Source: Trichococcus flocculiformis
GTDB lineage: Bacteria > Bacillota > Bacilli > Lactobacillales > Aerococcaceae
Direction: 5' to 3'
Length of the DNA stretch: 38,830 bases
NCBI RefSeq assembly: GCF_900113645.1
Contig: NZ_FOQC01000021.1
Span: forward strand, 1-38,830
The position numbers and the translations under genes are program-made. Shown here piece after piece: positions 16,737-24,213 of the stretch. The notes beneath the pieces are model-generated. The model had not been told where the DNA came from. It searched no databases and was given only the letters and a program-made list of their open reading frames with translations. Positions within the stretch are counted from its first letter, which is position 1. The number at the start of each line of letters is the position of its first letter.

Positions 16737-17275
16737 CAGGCCTTCAAAAAAGGGCTGGCTTTGGTTTGAATCTGGCGTCTTCTTTTGTAGAGCGTTTTGC
16801 GCGAAATGCGTTGTTTTTTGGCGATTTCGGTGATGTTCAGTCCCTCCAGCGCGTCCCGCAGATAGGCGTTCTCCTCGGCTGTCAGACAGGCGCAAAGGCG
16901 TTGCAGCAAATCCGTTTGCTCCAATTGGTCTTCAAACGAAGTTGTGCTAGGGATTTCCTCCAGCTCTTCTTCGCAAAGGTAGGCTTCACGGCTTATTTTT
17001 TTCTGCTCCTTGCGGATTTGGTCCAGGAAAGTCCAATGGATTTTTTGTTTGGCATAGCTGACGAACAAAAAGCTGTTCTCGGTCACGAGCGCATCCTTCA
17101 GGCACGTTTCGTACGTGTCAAAAAGGGTGATCAACCCTAATTGATAGAAGTCGTCGTAGTCGTTGTGGTCCGGATACCGGTTGATTTTTTTCAGACAATG
17201 ATGGATGACACCCGCGTACAGGTCGCACAATTGGGTGGCGGCTTCATCGGTGCAGATTCTTTTTTTCATATTCAT
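16736..17275 (-). CDS. Sigma-70 family factor, ComX/SigH-like
   Basis: This is a 179-residue RNA polymerase sigma factor with region 2 (about 25-95; YDDFYQLGLITLFDTYETC and FLFVSYAKQKIHWTFLDQIR) and a short region 4 helix-turn-helix at the end (NITEIAKKQRISRKTLYKRRRQIQ). It lacks regions 1 and 3, like ComX/SigH-type alternative factors of Lactobacillales. ATG 17275 has GGAGG seven bases upstream. It heads an operon with DUF1659 and DUF2922 and is divergent from a ComK-like gene. A role in competence is inferred from family resemblance and context. Its 5' leader can form a hairpin at about 17302-17340. Confidence 0.75.
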   Translation of the reverse strand: MNMKKRICTDEAATQLCDLYAGVIHHCLKKINRYPDHNDYDDFYQLGLITLFDTYETCLKDALVTENSFLFVSYAKQKIHWTFLDQIRKEQKKISREAYLCEEELEEIPSTTSFEDQLEQTDLLQRLCACLTAEENAYLRDALEGLNITEIAKKQRISRKTLYKRRRQIQTKASPFLKA

Positions 17276-17474
17276 GACGTTGCCTCCGTATGTAGTGGAT
17301 GGCGTGATGCAGGGGAGAGCCCTGTGCATGCTCATCACGGCCTCGGCAAGCTTGCTGATGTCTATGTTATCGGTCCGGAGGCGGCAAGGTCAAAACTGCA
17401 AATGCGGCAAAAAAGAAGAAAAATGCGGTACTGGTCATCTATTTGCAGACGAATTTAACGGATATGCGATAAAA

Positions 17475-17488
17475 TGTAAGCGCTTCTA
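17475..17488 (+). promoter_or_regulatory. cre-like site upstream of the ComK-like gene
   Basis: TGTAAGCGCTTCTA fits the cre consensus at 12 of 14 positions, 59 bases before the ComK-like start. Its position would allow CcpA to affect the divergent regulators. No strong promoter is obvious nearby. Confidence 0.35.
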
Positions 17489-17546
17489 TATCATTCGAGT
17501 TGAAAGTAGTATATATTTTTATTAAACATTTAATTTGGGGGATTTT

Positions 17547-18593
17547 ATGGAAAAGAAGACGGGAAAAAACTATTCGAATAATCAGAAACGGCAAGCGGAT
17601 GAGCAACCGATGATGGAGCAACGCGGTAAAAATAATGTCGGAAAATCAACAGCAGAATTATTGGCGCAAGCATTCACGAATGGAGCAACAGATGAAAAAA
17701 ATGCAGGCCCCTCTTTTGACATCGAACTGTGGGAAACGATCCTTTCGGGTCTGCGGACGTCTTTGCAGGAATCCGCATCGGCCCAGAGCCAGAAAGAAAC
17801 GGAGGAGCCTTTCTTCGTTTTGCTCGATCCAGAAAGTACCCAGCCTTATTTGAATCGGGCTTGGGCTTTGGATCGGTTTGTGCTGGATGACTCATTTCTG
17901 TACATTATGAGCTTGGACCCGCAACTGCACCAGACCGACTTCCGCACGCTCATTTTTTTCAAAGACGGTCGCCTCATCAAAACGCGCGAAAACAGCAACA
18001 ATGTGATGTTCTCTTTGTTTGAACTGATTGGTTTCGATTATGATTTCATTCGCGGGATCTCCACACGGGTCAGCGGCAAGGATACCCATTGTGTTCCCTA
18101 TATTTTTGGGAGGTACCGATTTTTGCCGTTGAGCGGTCCGACCCGCAAAAACAGTTCCTGGATCAATCTTTCAAAGGTGCTGCATTCCCGGACTTTAAAA
18201 GGGGAAAAGGGAGTGGAAGTCCACTTCGTGAATCAGCATGTTTTCCACTTACCGGTGCGTCCGCAATTTTTCACCGAAAAAGTCAAACAAGCCAGCCAAA
18301 CCGTTCATCGCCAAAATCACCTTTTGCACAGCGTCCTGACAAATTTCGATTACGCTGATGGAATAAAAGAAGAGCGCGCTTACAATCTGCTGGGGAACGC
18401 GTTACACGCCAATGCGGCTCGGCTTTCGACGATTCCGATGGATGAATATATCCAAATTGTTCAGTTTTCTTTGGCTGAAACGGCTTTGCGCCATCCTTCG
18501 TTGCGTGACAACCCGGTTGCGGACGAGGCGCTGCATCTGCTGCGGGAGAATCTGTATGGGGGACTGCCCCATTTAAGGAATGCACCCATCTGA
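17547..18593 (+). CDS. ComK-like competence regulator with N- and C-terminal extensions
   Basis: This is a 348-residue protein with a central part (about 115-260) that lines up with ComK. The FELIGFDYDFIRGISTRVSG segment corresponds to ComK's GSSY-GRKAGT region. VPYIFGRYRFLPLSGPTRKNSSWINLSKVL corresponds to the block that ends FPTLSS....CGWISH. Then FVNQHVFHLPVRPQFF corresponds to the SNGKTMELP strand. ComK itself is about 190 residues; here about 110 polar residues precede the core and about 85 follow. ATG 17547 follows GGGGG. ComK activates DNA-uptake genes in Bacillus. Divergence from a ComX/SigH-like factor suggests a competence locus. The alignment was made by eye. Confidence 0.65.
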   Translation: MEKKTGKNYSNNQKRQADEQPMMEQRGKNNVGKSTAELLAQAFTNGATDEKNAGPSFDIELWETILSGLRTSLQESASAQSQKETEEPFFVLLDPESTQPYLNRAWALDRFVLDDSFLYIMSLDPQLHQTDFRTLIFFKDGRLIKTRENSNNVMFSLFELIGFDYDFIRGISTRVSGKDTHCVPYIFGRYRFLPLSGPTRKNSSWINLSKVLHSRTLKGEKGVEVHFVNQHVFHLPVRPQFFTEKVKQASQTVHRQNHLLHSVLTNFDYADGIKEERAYNLLGNALHANAARLSTIPMDEYIQIVQFSLAETALRHPSLRDNPVADEALHLLRENLYGGLPHLRNAPI

Positions 18594-18710
18594 TCAGCGG
18601 TGCCGAGTAAAGTTTAGTATGATGGGAAAATAGGCTATCATTTGTGATTCAGGTTGAAGTATTTTACAATGAGTTCAAAGAATAAATCTTCAGTCATGGG
18701 AGGAATCGTT

Positions 18711-19523
18711 ATGGACAAGAGAATCGAAGGTACCTTTGCTAATCAGGAAATGTTGCTTGATGAAATTACGCATCTGATTAAGGATGAGGGCTATGCGCCT
18801 GAGCAACTGCTGGTCATCACCCGCAACGGAAAAAGCAATTTCATCACGGAAGAGACGGCTGTACAAGTTATCGTAACCGGCGAAGACCGTGAGGAGGACT
18901 CCTTATGGGACAAAATCGTTAAGTTCTTTACGGTGGATTTGGAAGAGGAAGAGGAGGAAGCCATTTTCGAGCGCTACGGCATTGACGAGGATACGTACGA
19001 ACGGTTTGAGGATGCTTTGGATGATGGGGAATTGTTGCTGCTGATCGATGATGCCGCTCCGATCAATGATGAACATGCCGAATTTCTCGTGCGCGATGGC
19101 ATTTTGCCTGACGAAAAAGCCGTCCCTGTTGCAGCCATCACTGCCACGAAACCGGATTGGGCATCCGCCGATAGCGAAGAAGCCGGCGATGTTCCGGCTC
19201 ATTCAATCGAAGCCGAGAAACAGCTGGAAGTCACCGAAGTTGCAGCTGCGTCGCCGACACAACCAGCCGATGTGACCGACGACATCACCGGACAACGCAT
19301 CGAAGCTGAAACGGTGGCGGATCCTGCAATGGCGGAAGACAGTCACCGGTTGCCTGAAATGCAGTTTGACAAAGATGACTCCTTGCCGGAACTGGAAGAA
19401 GAGAAGGAACAGTTTTCCAAAGACCCATTTGGAGGCGACACGGTTGCTGCAGAAACCGGTGAAGATGCGGAAGATATCGAGCCTGATTATGAAGAGACGG
19501 ATAAACCGAAACCGGCTCTGTGA
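18711..19523 (+). CDS. General stress protein 17M-like (YflT domain) with acidic tail
   Basis: This is a 270-residue protein. The N-terminal ~115 residues match the heat-induced stress protein YflT domain (IEGTFANQEMLLDEITHLI, LLVITRN, then DLEEEEEEAIFERYGIDEDTYERFEDALDDGELLLLID). The rest is a low-complexity acidic, Pro/Ala/Glu-rich tail, longer than in simple YflT proteins and probably disordered. GGGAGG at 18698-18703 supports ATG 18711. The gene stands alone before a strong terminator. Function in the family is not established beyond stress induction. Confidence 0.8.
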   Translation: MDKRIEGTFANQEMLLDEITHLIKDEGYAPEQLLVITRNGKSNFITEETAVQVIVTGEDREEDSLWDKIVKFFTVDLEEEEEEAIFERYGIDEDTYERFEDALDDGELLLLIDDAAPINDEHAEFLVRDGILPDEKAVPVAAITATKPDWASADSEEAGDVPAHSIEAEKQLEVTEVAAASPTQPADVTDDITGQRIEAETVADPAMAEDSHRLPEMQFDKDDSLPELEEEKEQFSKDPFGGDTVAAETGEDAEDIEPDYEETDKPKPAL

Positions 19524-19530
19524 TTGACAG

Positions 19531-19578
19531 AAACACCCAGGGCTGCCTCGAAAGAATGAGGCAGCCCTGGGTGTTTTT
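19531..19578. terminator. Strong intrinsic terminator
   Basis: AAACACCCAGGGCTGCCTC pairs perfectly with GAGGCAGCCCTGGGTGTTT around an eight-base loop, followed by T residues. Confidence 0.92.
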
Positions 19579-19669
19579 AGCACGCGGCGGGAATTTCGAA
19601 CATACGTTTTGTTCCTTTCGGTTTTTGTGTGTATAATAGCAAGTGAGATTCTCCGAAAGGATGTATAGA

Positions 19670-20506
19670 ATGGACCATACCGAGGAACAGGCTGAAAAAT
19701 TGCCTGTCGTAACAAAAATAACTGTCCAGAAAAAACGCAAGGACCGTTTCAACGTCTTCATTGACGGGGAGTACGCCTTTCCGATATCGGAAGCCGTACT
19801 GATCAAGGTCGGCTTGCATAAAGGGATGACGCTCACGAAAGAGCGCAGCGCTGAAATCGAGAAGGAAAATTACGATTACATGGCTTATACGACAGCAGTC
19901 AATTATCTGTCCTACAGCCTGCGCAGTGAGAAAGAAGTCCGCAAAAAACTGTATGACGAAGAAATCAGCCCGGACGCAATCGAACGTGCTTTGACGCGGC
20001 TGATCGAACAGAATTACGTCAATGACCGTATCTATGGCGAAAGCTACACGCGCACGGCGGCTAACCTGAACCTGAAGGGACCGCAACTCATCGCCAACGA
20101 ACTGAAAGGAAAGGGCTTGTCGGAAGAAGACATCGCCATTTCCCTGCAACAATATCCGCATGCGTTGCAGTTGGAAAATGCCCAAACGATTGCTGAGAAG
20201 CAACTGCGCAAACAAAGCCGGGTTTCTTCGCATGAAGCAGCTTCAAAAATCCGTCTCCATCTGCATCAGAAAGGCTATCCTTCCGACATCGTCCTGGAAG
20301 TTATGGGAGAGATCGAAACGGAGAAAGAGGAAGAGGATGAAATGGCCGCATTGCGTCTGCAAGGGGACAAGCTTTGGCGCCGTTATGAGCGCAAAGCGAA
20401 AGGCCGTGAGCTGCAGCAAAAAGTGAGATCGGGCCTTTACCAAAAAGGCTACCAGGGAGACATGATCTCCGCCTATATCGAAGAAAAGGAACAGGAAGCA
20501 GAATAA
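19670..20506 (+). CDS. recX: Regulatory protein RecX
   Basis: This is a 278-residue modulator of RecA filaments, at the long end typical of Lactobacillales RecX. The three-helix RecX repeats are visible: AVNYLSYSLRSEKEVRKKL, RLIEQNYVNDRIYGESYTRTAANLNLKGPQLIANELKGKGLSEEDI, and two more copies after residue 180. ATG 19670 is nine bases after AAAGGA; upstream in-frame ATGs lack spacing. The stop overlaps the mutY start by one base (TAATG), so both DNA-repair genes are coupled. An anti-SOS or recombination-tuning role is established for the family. Confidence 0.92.
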   Translation: MDHTEEQAEKLPVVTKITVQKKRKDRFNVFIDGEYAFPISEAVLIKVGLHKGMTLTKERSAEIEKENYDYMAYTTAVNYLSYSLRSEKEVRKKLYDEEISPDAIERALTRLIEQNYVNDRIYGESYTRTAANLNLKGPQLIANELKGKGLSEEDIAISLQQYPHALQLENAQTIAEKQLRKQSRVSSHEAASKIRLHLHQKGYPSDIVLEVMGEIETEKEEEDEMAALRLQGDKLWRRYERKAKGRELQQKVRSGLYQKGYQGDMISAYIEEKEQEAE

Positions 20507-21783
20507 TGACAAACTTAGAACATACAAAAATATTCAAAGCAGCCGGCATCGAAATGTGGCCGGCCGAGAAAATACAGGCTTTCCGCAAAGCGCTGTTGGA
20601 CTGGTACGACAAAGAGAAACGCGATCTGCCTTGGCGCCGGACGAGCGATCCCTATAGCATCTGGGTTTCGGAAATCATGCTGCAGCAGACACGGGTGGAT
20701 ACGGTCATCCCGTATTATCATAATTTCCTGGATAAATTCCCGGACATCGCAGCGCTGGCGGCAGCGCCGGAAGACGCGATCCTGAAGGCGTGGGAAGGGC
20801 TGGGTTATTATTCTCGTGTCAAGAACATGCAGAAAGCGGCGCAACAGATCGTCGCCGATTACAATGGTGTTTTCCCTAAGAATCCGCAGGAAATCGCTAA
20901 GCTGAAGGGCATCGGACCGTATACAGCAGGCGCCGTCTCCAGCATCGCTTTCCAGATACCGGAGCCGGCAGTCGATGGAAACGTCATGCGCGTCATGAGC
21001 CGGTTGTTCGAAATCGATGCCGACATCGCCAAACCAGCCAGCCGGAAAATTTTTGAAGCGGTCGTGCGGGAATTGATCGACCCGGAGCGACCAGGCGACT
21101 TCAATCAAGCGTTGATGGATCTGGGCTCGAGCATCTGTTCGCCGCTGAATCCGCAGCCTGAAATCAGCCCGATCAAGGCCTTCAATGCCGCCTACAAAAA
21201 CGGGACGATGCATCTTTATCCGGTCAAAAGCAAAGCGAAAAGACCGGTACCGATGAATCTGCAGGGTATCATCCTGCAAAACAAGGAAAAGCAGTTCCTT
21301 TTGGAGAAGCGTCCGAGCAGCGGGCTACTGGCGGATTTTTGGACGTTTCCGTTGATCCAACTGGATCTCGATGCGATACCCGGAACAGTGGCTGCGGAAC
21401 CAGAATCGGCGGCCAGCATCCAGACGGAACTGCTGGTTGCGGAGGAATTCCAGAAGTTGACAGAAACTGCAAACAAATCCGACAAAAAGCTGCCCTCCTT
21501 CAACCAGATCGAAGCGAAGCTTTCCGAAGTTGTGGCTGAGAAATACGGCTTGAAGCCGGTCTGGTTGAAGGCGGAAACGGGATCTGTCAATCATGTTTTC
21601 AGTCATATAAAATGGCACATCACCGGCTATTACGGACGCGTATTAACGAAAGAGGATAGCCGTTTACCCGAACAATGCCGTTGGGTCAGCGAAAATGATT
21701 TTGCCGATTATGCATTCCCGGTGCCGCAGCAAAAAATGTGGCAACAATTCAAGCAACAGACCCGAAAAGAATTTGGCTTATAA
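20506..21783 (+). CDS. mutY: A/G-specific adenine glycosylase MutY, iron-sulfur-free type
   Basis: This enzyme removes adenine mispaired with 8-oxoguanine. It has 425 residues. The HhH-GPD domain carries Glu56 (SEIMLQQT), the hairpin LKGIGPYTAGAV and catalytic Asp157 (VDGNVMRV). The C-terminal NUDIX-like 8-oxoG recognition domain contains the FSH motif (365-367, NHVFSHIKWHI). The usual four-Cys [4Fe-4S] loop is missing: after DLGSSICSP only Cys211 remains and the next positions read NPQPEISPIKAF. Cluster-free MutY forms are known in lactic acid bacteria. It is translationally coupled to recX. Confidence 0.93.
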   Translation: MTNLEHTKIFKAAGIEMWPAEKIQAFRKALLDWYDKEKRDLPWRRTSDPYSIWVSEIMLQQTRVDTVIPYYHNFLDKFPDIAALAAAPEDAILKAWEGLGYYSRVKNMQKAAQQIVADYNGVFPKNPQEIAKLKGIGPYTAGAVSSIAFQIPEPAVDGNVMRVMSRLFEIDADIAKPASRKIFEAVVRELIDPERPGDFNQALMDLGSSICSPLNPQPEISPIKAFNAAYKNGTMHLYPVKSKAKRPVPMNLQGIILQNKEKQFLLEKRPSSGLLADFWTFPLIQLDLDAIPGTVAAEPESAASIQTELLVAEEFQKLTETANKSDKKLPSFNQIEAKLSEVVAEKYGLKPVWLKAETGSVNHVFSHIKWHITGYYGRVLTKEDSRLPEQCRWVSENDFADYAFPVPQQKMWQQFKQQTRKEFGL

Positions 21784-21906
21784 TGGCTAAAATTTCGCAA
21801 TCCATTTCCATTCTATGATATACTGTTCAATGAACTGAAAGTTGAGAGTTCCGCCGAAATGATTTCCGGCGAGGGCTCAAATAGTTGAAGAAAGTTGGGC
21901 ACCGTG

Positions 21907-22452
21907 ATGCATAATCCTCGGGAGGGAGAATTCATCACCATAAAGAGTTATAAGCATGACGGCAGCCTGCATCGAACGTGGCGTGACACCATGGTATTAA
22001 AAACTAGTGACCAATCCATAATCGGCTGTAATGATCACACCTTAGTAACGGAAGCAGATGGGCGTCGCTGGGTCACCAGAGAGCCTGCATTGTTGTATTA
22101 CCATAAACATTATTGGTTCAACATCGTCACCATGATCCGCCAAAAGGGTGTCTCCTACTATTGCAATCTGGCATCGCCTTATGTGATCGACCAGGAAGCA
22201 CTGAAGTACATCGATTATGACCTGGACATTAAAGTTTTTCCTGATGGTGAAAAACGTTTGCTTGATGTAGATGAGTATGAATTGCACCGCAATCGCATGA
22301 ATTACCCAAAAGAGATCGACCATATCCTGAAGGAGAACGTGAAGATTTTGGTGAGCTGGATCAACGAAGAAAAAGGTCCATTTTCCAAAGAATACGTCGA
22401 CTTATGGTATGAGCGGTACTGTCAGCTGTCGCATAATCAGCAAAACTCGTGA
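21907..22452 (+). CDS. DUF402 nucleoside tri-/diphosphate phosphatase
   Basis: This is a 181-residue DUF402 protein of the Ntdp type, small enzymes that hydrolyse nucleoside di- and triphosphates. The family start [27 protein letters not shown] is clear, as are [21 protein letters not shown] and the metal-site block [28 protein letters not shown]. The upstream context lacks a clear ribosome binding site; ATG 21907 fits relatives' N-termini, with GTG 21904 as an alternative. It lies 120 bases after mutY and ends in its own terminator. Confidence 0.85.
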   Translation: MHNPREGEFITIKSYKHDGSLHRTWRDTMVLKTSDQSIIGCNDHTLVTEADGRRWVTREPALLYYHKHYWFNIVTMIRQKGVSYYCNLASPYVIDQEALKYIDYDLDIKVFPDGEKRLLDVDEYELHRNRMNYPKEIDHILKENVKILVSWINEEKGPFSKEYVDLWYERYCQLSHNQQNS

Positions 22453-22467
22453 TGAATCCAAAATAAT

Positions 22468-22504
22468 AAAAAACCAGTCGAGCGTAATGATCGGCTGGTT
22501 TTTT
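22468..22504 (+). terminator. Terminator of the DUF402 gene
   Basis: ACCAGTCGA pairs with TCGGCTGGT (one G-T pair) and is followed by six T residues. Confidence 0.85.
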
Positions 22505-22627
22505 ATCGGAAATGTGCGCTAACTCAAAAAAAATACCGTGCATTAACACAACCGTTATATTATGATAAATATATCTGTAATATAGAGTCAATATTTGAAA
22601 TGCGATTAAAATATTGGAGGAATCAGA

Positions 22628-23782
22628 ATGAAAAAAAGGGAAATAGTACTAGTTTCCATCATGGGTATCCTTACGATTGCCATTGTTCTTTTTGGATATA
22701 AATATGCTGCTGCTAAAAAAGAGGAATTATTGAGTGAAGGAGAGAAACAAACAGCAACTGTTGCGGAAACAGCTTCTTCCCAGGAGTCTGTAGTCGCAGA
22801 GAGCGACACATCCGAAGCGTATGCGCAGTTCTTGGCCGCGTTTGCGGAGAACCGAAACAGCGCGCCGGTCATCGATTATCTGCAATATGTTCATCATCAT
22901 ACGAAGGAAGTCAATGTCGTCTTTTTCGGTGACGTGGCGGCAGATGCAGCTTGGGCCAAGTCCGCCATTGCCGGTATTCAGACAGACTTTCCGCTAGAAA
23001 ACCTGTCGACTTCTTTCTTCAGCTACCCTTCTGATAGCAGCTCGGTTTATCTGAGTAGCCAGTATGTTCAGGAAATGATCGCCAGCAATCCGGATGTCAT
23101 TTTTTACACGATCCCGACGAAAACCGATCAAGTGGTTGATATCAGTTTGGTGGATTCGACGCAAAACATCTACAAGATTTATGATGAAATCAGGGCTGCT
23201 TTGCCTGATACGCTGATCGTCTTGGTGACGCCACCTCCAGCAGAGTCCAAAATGGCTGATTGGAATTCACATTCCTTGGATTATCGGAACTATACCAATA
23301 ATCTGGTGGAAGAAAATGCAGCTTTCGCTGTTCCGTTGTATGACCTGCATGCAGATTTCTTAGCTGAGTTGACGAACCGCAGCGAAACGTTGGCCAACTA
23401 TATGGATGCAGCCGGTTTGGAATTGAACGAAACCGGACAGCAACTTTATGGAGAACTCTTTGCCAACAGCCTACGAACAAAAATGGTCGATACTACGGCC
23501 GGTCTGTATGTTGAAGGTGAAAAGCCTGCCTACACACCTATTGCTCCATCATTGGTCGTTCCGGTGGCGCCAGTCACTGTAACCGAGGAGCCTGTCACTG
23601 TAATCGAGGAGCCAGTTTATGAAGAGCCTACTTATGAATATGTTGCACCAACCTATGAAGATCCGGTGTATGAATATGTGGCGCCGGTTGTTGAAACACC
23701 AGTAACACCGGCAACACCGGCAACACCGATCCAACCAAGCGAAGATCCGATAACCGAACCGGAAACAACAATTACTGAGTAG
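22628..23782 (+). CDS. Membrane-anchored SGNH-like protein with degenerate active site and repeat tail
   Basis: This is a 384-residue extracytoplasmic protein with an N-terminal membrane anchor (about 7-27). A domain at about 65-285 resembles SGNH/GDSL-type hydrolases of the capsule/DltD-like kind: VVFFGDVAADAAW, NPDVIFYTIPTKTD, ALPDTLIVLVTPPP and a final GLELNETGQQLYGELF block. The catalytic Ser expected after GD is Val, and the His expected before the final LN-x-x-G block is replaced, so hydrolysis is unlikely. The last ~90 residues are repetitive Pro/Glu/Val/Tyr-rich (EEPVYEEPTYEYVAPTYEDP and similar). GGAGG precedes ATG 22628. The remote SGNH call is by eye. Confidence 0.6.
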   Translation: MKKREIVLVSIMGILTIAIVLFGYKYAAAKKEELLSEGEKQTATVAETASSQESVVAESDTSEAYAQFLAAFAENRNSAPVIDYLQYVHHHTKEVNVVFFGDVAADAAWAKSAIAGIQTDFPLENLSTSFFSYPSDSSSVYLSSQYVQEMIASNPDVIFYTIPTKTDQVVDISLVDSTQNIYKIYDEIRAALPDTLIVLVTPPPAESKMADWNSHSLDYRNYTNNLVEENAAFAVPLYDLHADFLAELTNRSETLANYMDAAGLELNETGQQLYGELFANSLRTKMVDTTAGLYVEGEKPAYTPIAPSLVVPVAPVTVTEEPVTVIEEPVYEEPTYEYVAPTYEDPVYEYVAPVVETPVTPATPATPIQPSEDPITEPETTITE

Positions 23783-23843
23783 GGATACGCTCACATAGGC
23801 ACGTCGGATTTGAGTTGATCCATAACCTGCAAATCACAAAATA

Positions 23844-23889
23844 TAAAGCCCGCATGTACCGGATTGTCCGGTAAATGTGGGCTTTTTTT
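23844..23889 (+). terminator. Intrinsic terminator
   Basis: AAAGCCCGCATGTACCGGA pairs with TCCGGTAAATGTGGGCTTT (small mismatch) and continues into seven T residues. Confidence 0.9.
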
Positions 23890-24022
23890 GTGATTTTTTC
23901 ATATTTCCATCTACAATAAAGCAGAAAAGTCAATCAGTCATTATCCTGATTTCACAAATAAGGTCAGTAAGGATAATACAAAAACATTATTGTTCTAAAT
24001 GTATAAGAAGTTCTTTGAAAGG

Positions 24023-24051
24023 TTGATATTATCGTGTTTCTTATGTATAAT
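24023..24051 (+). promoter_or_regulatory. Promoter of the pullulanase gene
   Basis: TTGATA at 24023-24028 and a perfect TATAAT at 24046-24051 have 17-bp spacing. It is the strongest candidate in the 386-base gap between 23783 and 24168. Confidence 0.7.
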
Positions 24052-24069
24052 TATGACATAAACAAAAGA

Positions 24070-24083
24070 TGTAAGCGTTTTAT
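24070..24083 (+). promoter_or_regulatory. cre-like site downstream of the pullulanase promoter
   Basis: TGTAAGCGTTTTAT matches the strong left half and centre of cre but not the final CA. It sits about 12-25 bases after the expected transcription start, a position where CcpA acts as a roadblock. Confidence 0.5.
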
Positions 24084-24213
24084 GCGAAGGTGTTCTGTGT
24101 AGGTCGAAGATTATGTATTTCACAAACATGCAGGCAAATTTGGAGACCGCCGCACAATAGCCAGTTGTTTGAACGCAATTTCATCAGAAAAGAGATTTTT
24201 CGGAGGTAATGTC

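Noticed and set aside
21848-21876. Possible solitary unit of the three-unit element before the DUF402 gene
   Set aside because: The arms read TTCCGCCGAA and TCCGGCGAG, with only five paired bases and not the CTCCGG...CCGGAG frame; a single unit is not convincing.
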